DNA from: Pseudodesulfovibrio sp.
GTDB lineage: Bacteria; Desulfobacterota; Desulfovibrionia; Desulfovibrionales; Desulfovibrionaceae
Assembly (NCBI GenBank): GCA_022712815.1
Contig: JAFLJW010000254.1
Coordinates: forward strand, 1-8,502
Direction: 5' to 3'
Length of the DNA: 8,502 nucleotides
Positions 5,958 to 8,502 of the stretch are shown here, piece by piece; the stretch's first letter is position 1, and every line of letters starts with the position of its first letter. A program made the translations under genes and the position numbers. The notes under the pieces are model-generated. The model had not been told where the DNA came from. It ran no database searches and saw nothing but the letters and a program-made list of their open reading frames with translations.

Positions 5958-6803
5958 TCAGTGCTGCCTTGCTCCTTCCCTGAATACTTCAGCAGGTGTC
6001 CTTTTGTCCAAGGAAGAATGACCTCGCTCTTCGTTGTAATATCTGAAGTATTTTTCAAGCCCTTTGTAAAGCTCAAGCCCGTCTGCGTATCCTTTCGGGT
6101 AGACGTCCTCGTATTTGACCGTCCACCACAACCGCTCGACATACACATTGTCCAGCGCGCGTCCCCGCCCATCCATACTGATGGCAATGCCTTTGCCCTG
6201 CAGAACACAGGTGAACTCATTGCTGGTAAACTGCGCCCCTTGATCCGTGTTGAATATTTCCGGGGTTCCCAGCGTCAACGCCCTATCCAGGGCTGATACA
6301 CAGGTCCTACTCTCCATGGAGTTGGACAGCTCCCAGGCGAGCACAAAGCGGCTGTACCAATCAATGACCGCAGTCAAGAACATGAAGCCCTTCTGCATCG
6401 GGATATAGGTGATGTCCGTGCTCCAAACTTGATTGACATGGTCTATTCCCGTGCCTCGGAGGAGGTACGGATAAATGTGATGCCCCTTGAAGGGCTTGCT
6501 CGTATGCGGCCCCGGCGTAATGACCTGAAGCCCCATCGTGCGCATGAGTCGTGTCACCCGTTTGGGATTCACCACATTCCCCTTCTCTCGCAGCCAATCG
6601 GTCATGCGCGGCGATCCGTAGTCCGGCTGACGCAAATACCGCTCGTCAATCATTCGCTTCAGCTTCAAGTTTTTCTCGGATTCAGGAACCGGGGCATAGT
6701 AATACCCAGAGCGTGCAACGCCTGCCAGTCTGCACTGCCGCCGAATGGAATACCTAGGGTGGGGTTTCACCCAATTCCGGCGGGTTGCGACGGGCAGGCT
6801 CAC
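5958..6803 (-). CDS. IS3-family transposase OrfB (IS-A)
   Basis: This is the catalytic half of an IS3 transposase, 281 residues. An HTH_21-type N-terminal region spans about residues 20-75 and includes GYYYAPVPESEKN and YGSPRMTDWL. The integrase (rve) core follows, with Asp130 in STDITYI, Asp187 in NTDQGAQFTS and Glu223 in VERLWWTVKYE. The 35 residues between the second Asp and Glu give the classical DD(35)E. The C-terminal RYYNEERGHSSLDKRTPAEVF is typical. The GTG at 6803 overlaps the TGA of the orfA frame, and the A AAA AAG slip site lies just upstream, so the active protein would normally be an OrfAB fusion made by -1 frameshifting. OrfB itself looks intact. Confidence 0.93.
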   Translation of the reverse strand: MSLPVATRRNWVKPHPRYSIRRQCRLAGVARSGYYYAPVPESEKNLKLKRMIDERYLRQPDYGSPRMTDWLREKGNVVNPKRVTRLMRTMGLQVITPGPHTSKPFKGHHIYPYLLRGTGIDHVNQVWSTDITYIPMQKGFMFLTAVIDWYSRFVLAWELSNSMESRTCVSALDRALTLGTPEIFNTDQGAQFTSNEFTCVLQGKGIAISMDGRGRALDNVYVERLWWTVKYEDVYPKGYADGLELYKGLEKYFRYYNEERGHSSLDKRTPAEVFREGARQH

Positions 6804-7078
6804 AACTTTTTTTCAAGCCACTTGATGTCCATCTTCAGGCGGCCAATCTCCTCAAAGAGCGGCGTGGTCACCTCTTATTCACTCCTTGATTTTTGGCACT
6901 TGCCACCGGAAAACATCTCTTCCGCATTCTCCAGAAGCAGACTCTTCCATTGTGAAACTTGGTTGGGATGGACTTGATGCTCTGATGCCAACTCGGCAAT
7001 AGTCTTCACGCCCTTGACGGCTTCCAGAGCGACCTTGGCCTTGAACTTGCTCGTAAACTTTCTACGTTTCTTTCCCAT
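6800..7078 (-). pseudogene. IS3-family OrfA (IS-A), interrupted by an in-frame stop
   Basis: OrfA supplies DNA binding and dimerisation for the transposase. The helix-turn-helix is visible at about residues 8-50 (TSKFKAKVALEAV, TIAELASEHQVHPNQVSQWK). The preferred start is the ATG at 7078, six bases after GGAGG; an ATG at 7084 abuts that site and is less likely. The frame hits TAA at 6877-6875 after KCQKSRSE. The same frame continues with EVTTPLFEEIGRLKMDIKWL, the leucine-zipper segment of OrfA, to the TGA that overlaps orfB. One nonsense change therefore splits orfA. A restart at the GTG at 6871, ten bases after AAGGAG, could in principle supply the zipper part. Confidence 0.82.
6806..6812 (-). 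promoter_or_regulatory. Programmed -1 frameshift site A AAA AAG
   Basis: In the orfA frame the codons GAA AAA AAG contain the classical slippery heptamer, followed by TTG TGA. Slipping back one base joins orfA to the orfB frame. This is the usual control of OrfAB production in the IS3 family. Ribosomes starting at the orfA ATG would stop at 6875 before reaching it. Confidence 0.75.
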
Positions 7079-7110
7079 TTGCATCCTCCGATTACTATCA
7101 GGTTGAGGAC

Positions 7111-7156
7111 GCAGATTCCACCTAAGAGGGGGGTCCTAATTTCGGGGGGAAGCGCA
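7111..7156 (-). repeat. IS-A left inverted repeat (orfA side)
   Basis: Read from 7156 inward on the minus strand, the end starts with TGCGCTTCCCCCC and contains the inner block GGTGGAATCTGC at 7122-7111. The terminal TG is typical of IS3 ends. Confidence 0.68.
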
Positions 7157-7815
7157 GTTCACCTCGAATGACGGATTGGCTGCGAGGCTTGGGGCATACA
7201 GTAAACCATAAGCGGGTGGCCCGGCTCATGCGGCAAATGGGCTTGCAAGCCATAACTCCAGGTCCGCATACGAGTAAGCCAGCAAAAGGCCATCATATCT
7301 ATCCGTATTTGTTGCGAGATATAGAAATTGCTCGGGTGAACCAAGTCTGGAGCGCAGACATCACATACATCCCGATGAACAAGGGATTCATGTACCTGAC
7401 CGCCGTAATCGATTGGCACAGTCGTTACGTGTTGGCTTGGGAGTTGTCCAACTCGATGGACTGCTGGTTTTGCGTCTCGGCTCTGGATAAGGCTTTGGAT
7501 CACGGGACACCTGAGATCTTCAATACCGATCAGGGAGCTCAGTTCACCAGCAATGATTTTACAGACGTCTTACTCGCCAAGGATATCGCCATCAGCATGG
7601 ATGGTCGCGGACGAGCCTTGGATAACGTATTCATCGAAAGGCTCTGGTGGACAGTGAAATACGAGGAGATTTACCCGAAGGAACACGCCAATGGTTCAGA
7701 GCTGTATACGAACCTTGACCGGTACTTCCGGTACTACAATGAAAAGCGAGGACATTCGTCTCTGGACAAAAAGACGCCAGCTGAAGTATTCTTCGCGAGT
7801 CAGACTCTACACTGA
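7157..7815 (+). pseudogene. IS3-family OrfB (IS-B), 5' truncated
   Basis: The frame is open from the IS-A junction. It reads SPRMTDWLRGLG and matches IS-A OrfB from about residue 64 to the end, about three quarters identical by eye. Counting from the internal ATG at 7168, the DDE residues are present as Asp64, Asp121 and Glu157, again with 35 residues between the last two. The catalytic core is therefore preserved, but the N-terminal region and OrfA are missing. Functional transposition is unlikely. Confidence 0.88.
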
Positions 7816-7822
7816 CAAGGCC

Positions 7823-7892
7823 TGCTGCTGTCGCTCCGCTCCGCCCTACAGGCTGCCCCTTCGGGGACGGGCTACGCTCCACGACAGCAGCA
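7823..7892 (+). other. Structured hairpin directly after IS-B orfB
   Basis: TGCTGCTGTCG (7823-7833) pairs perfectly with CGACAGCAGCA (7882-7892), starting 7 bases after the orfB stop. The interior contains GCTCCGCTCCGCCCT and a CCCCTTCGGGG hairpin (7856-7866), both shared with IS-A. The outer stem sequence differs from IS-A, while its pairing and its position after the stop are kept. Confidence 0.65.
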
Positions 7893-7968
7893 CAAAGGAA
7901 CGAAACACAGGGTTGCAGGTTCCACCTAAGGTTAAGCGAGCCGTGGTCTAAGAATGGGGTAAGGCGTA

Positions 7969-8190
7969 CACATCGCTCCTCAGCGATCGATTGAAGCGTT
8001 AAAAAAGCGTCCCAAGAGTTATCAGACTGCCATAGAAGCAGTTCTTTCAAAAAAAGAAATGGAACTTGGGGCTGAATACGTTGCATATGATTGTGTTGCC
8101 CACATTGACTTTTTCCCCGATGTCCCAATGGTTTGGCTAGATGACAAAATCTCCATAAGTAAATGGGAGATAGGTGTGATCCTGCTATAA
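7969..8190 (+). pseudogene. 3' fragment of an unidentified gene interrupted by IS-B
   Basis: From the first base after the IS-B tip a frame stays open for 73 codons to TAA at 8188-8190. It reads HIAPQRSIEALKKRPKSYQT and ends WLDDKISISKWEIGVILL. Its composition looks protein-like, with a basic helix followed by an acidic and aromatic part containing AHIDFFPDVPMVW. The frame begins at the IS junction, without a start codon or ribosome site there, so it is probably the tail of a gene split by the insertion. An internal ATG at 8059 is possible but poorly supported. I do not recognise the family. Confidence 0.45.
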
Positions 8191-8193
8191 AAT

Positions 8194-8271
8194 TGTGGAC
8201 ACCCGGTTAAGTCGCTATCCTGCCTTTTAGAGGAGAAGCAAATGACTAAAGGTAAACGTCGAAGAACCTGA
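8194..8271 (+). mobile_element. Left tip of a third IS3-like element with an orfA start
   Basis: TGTGGACACCCGGTTAAG at 8194-8211 has the form of an IS3-type terminal repeat. It is followed by an AGAGGAGA ribosome site and an ATG at 8242 encoding MTKGKRRRT, a typical basic OrfA start, which ends at TGA (8269-8271). The remainder of orfA is missing, apparently cut off by the next element. The tip begins only three bases after the stop of the preceding gene fragment. Confidence 0.5.
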
Positions 8272-8285
8272 TCCTGCCACACTTT

Positions 8286-8303
8286 TGTGGACAGTCAGTT
8301 AAG
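8286..8303. repeat. Second TGTGGACA...TTAAG repeat, direct to the one at 8194
   Basis: TGTGGACAGTCAGTTAAG repeats the pattern of 8194-8211 in the same orientation, 92 bases further on, with 14 of 18 bases identical. It may be the terminal repeat of the IS5-type element to the right or another IS end. Stretch 8304-8374 shows nothing else I can name. Confidence 0.4.
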
Positions 8304-8374
8304 CCATACCCTTATTTCCCTGCCTGTTGATTTCAAATCAGAAAACTTATCTGATGATTGCCTAGGTAGTGTAG

Positions 8375-8502
8375 TCACGAGATAGCAGCCCATAGTGAAA
8401 TACACCTGATGTGAACAGCAGCAAGAAATGATGATGTGTTTTTTGCATACCGAGTTGCTATGCCACGCCAGCGCTTCAAATGGAGGAATGCATTCTCCAC
8501 CA
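8375..8502 (-). CDS. IS5-family transposase, C-terminal end (continues past window)
   Basis: The minus strand encodes VENAFLHLKRWRGIATRYAK, then NTSSFLAAVHIRCISLWAAI, Ser and a TGA stop at 8377-8375. This is the familiar C-terminus of IS5-family (IS427-like) DDE transposases, where the E of VENAF belongs to the region of the catalytic Glu and the R-Y-A-K segment is well conserved. It was too short to stand out as a long reading frame. Whether the rest of the gene is intact lies beyond the window edge. Confidence 0.78.
   Translation of the reverse strand, partial: VENAFLHLKRWRGIATRYAKNTSSFLAAVHIRCISLWAAIS

Larger units (their letters stand above)
5771..7156 (-). mobile_element. IS3-family insertion sequence (IS-A), 1386 bp
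   Basis: The element contains orfA and orfB in the standard IS3 arrangement on the minus strand. Its tips are TGCGCTTCCCCCC (right edge, 7156-7144, read inward) and TACGCCTCCCCCC (left edge, 5771-5783), matching at 11 of 13 positions. A second, exact 12-bp inverted repeat, GGTGGAATCTGC, lies 35-45 bases inside each tip (5813-5824 and 7122-7111). I set the edges by comparing the two tips with the 3' tip of the related IS-B. No target duplication is visible (left flank ATAC, right flank GTTC). Between orfB and its nearer tip are 187 non-coding bases with a strong hairpin. The nonsense codon in orfA suggests that the copy is immobile. Confidence 0.82.
7157..7968 (+). mobile_element. 3' remnant of a related IS3-family element (IS-B)
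   Basis: This is the right-hand part of a second IS3 element, in opposite orientation to IS-A. It begins inside orfB at the point where the IS-A tip ends. It runs through the stop, a hairpin, the inner block GCAGGTTCCACC (7915-7926) and the tip ending AAGGCGTA at 7968. The orfA, the first 65 or so codons of orfB and the left tip are absent. Its non-coding tail is colinear with that of IS-A (shared stop-hairpin-inner block-tip order) but diverged in sequence. Confidence 0.82.

Noticed and set aside
5708..6220. Minus-strand frame of 170 residues across the end of IS-A
   Set aside because: It overlaps orfB in another frame and runs through the hairpin and IS tip. It has no protein-like features of its own.
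7823..7968. Integron attC site, because of the long imperfect palindrome and a GTTAAGC heptamer at 7931
   Set aside because: There is no paired R'/R'' box arrangement and no integron integrase or cassette nearby. The element sits inside the IS tail and is shared with IS-A.
7631..8128. Minus-strand frame of 165 residues over IS-B and the gene tail
   Set aside because: It is a shadow of the IS-B orfB frame and of the downstream gene fragment, crossing the IS boundary.

Overview
The window looks like a chromosomal stretch of a free-living Gram-negative bacterium, with the left edge of a genomic island attached. RhlE-like helicase, PilZ and Fur-family genes sit beside a tRNA. The style of these proteins suggests a sulfate-reducing deltaproteobacterium of the Desulfovibrionales type. 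This assignment is an impression from protein style, not from a database search.

Core region (1-3165). The C-terminal two thirds of a DEAD-box RNA helicase enters from the left and ends at a textbook terminator. A membrane-anchored, YcgR-like PilZ protein follows. It converges on a Fur-family regulator on the minus strand that has a clear sigma70-type promoter. A promoter, a tRNA-Ser(UGA) gene with encoded CCA and a terminator close the core part.

Island entry module (about 3166-5690). Immediately downstream of the tRNA lies a P4-type tyrosine integrase preceded by a cluster of direct and inverted repeats. Next come an AT-rich unknown gene 8 bases behind it, an AlpA-like small regulator, and the start of a further reading frame that stops after 28 codons. 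This is the usual arrangement of a tRNA-integrated island. The far attachment site is not in the window.

Insertion-sequence pile-up (about 5690-8502). An IS3-family element (here IS-A, minus strand, 5771-7156) has recognisable ends, orfB with a DD(35)E triad and an A AAA AAG frameshift site. Its orfA carries an in-frame stop. IS-A abuts the 3' two thirds of a related IS3 element in the opposite orientation (IS-B, 7157-7968), whose 5' part is missing. After IS-B come a 73-codon gene tail, the left tip of a third IS3-like element, and the C-terminal end of an IS5-family transposase that runs off the window.

The most unusual signal is a hairpin directly after the transposase stop codons of IS-A and IS-B. 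The two copies differ at six stem positions, and every difference is compensated on the other arm. This suggests a selected structure in the 3' non-coding part of this IS lineage. I see no CRISPR array, no toxin-antitoxin pair and no defence system that I can support.
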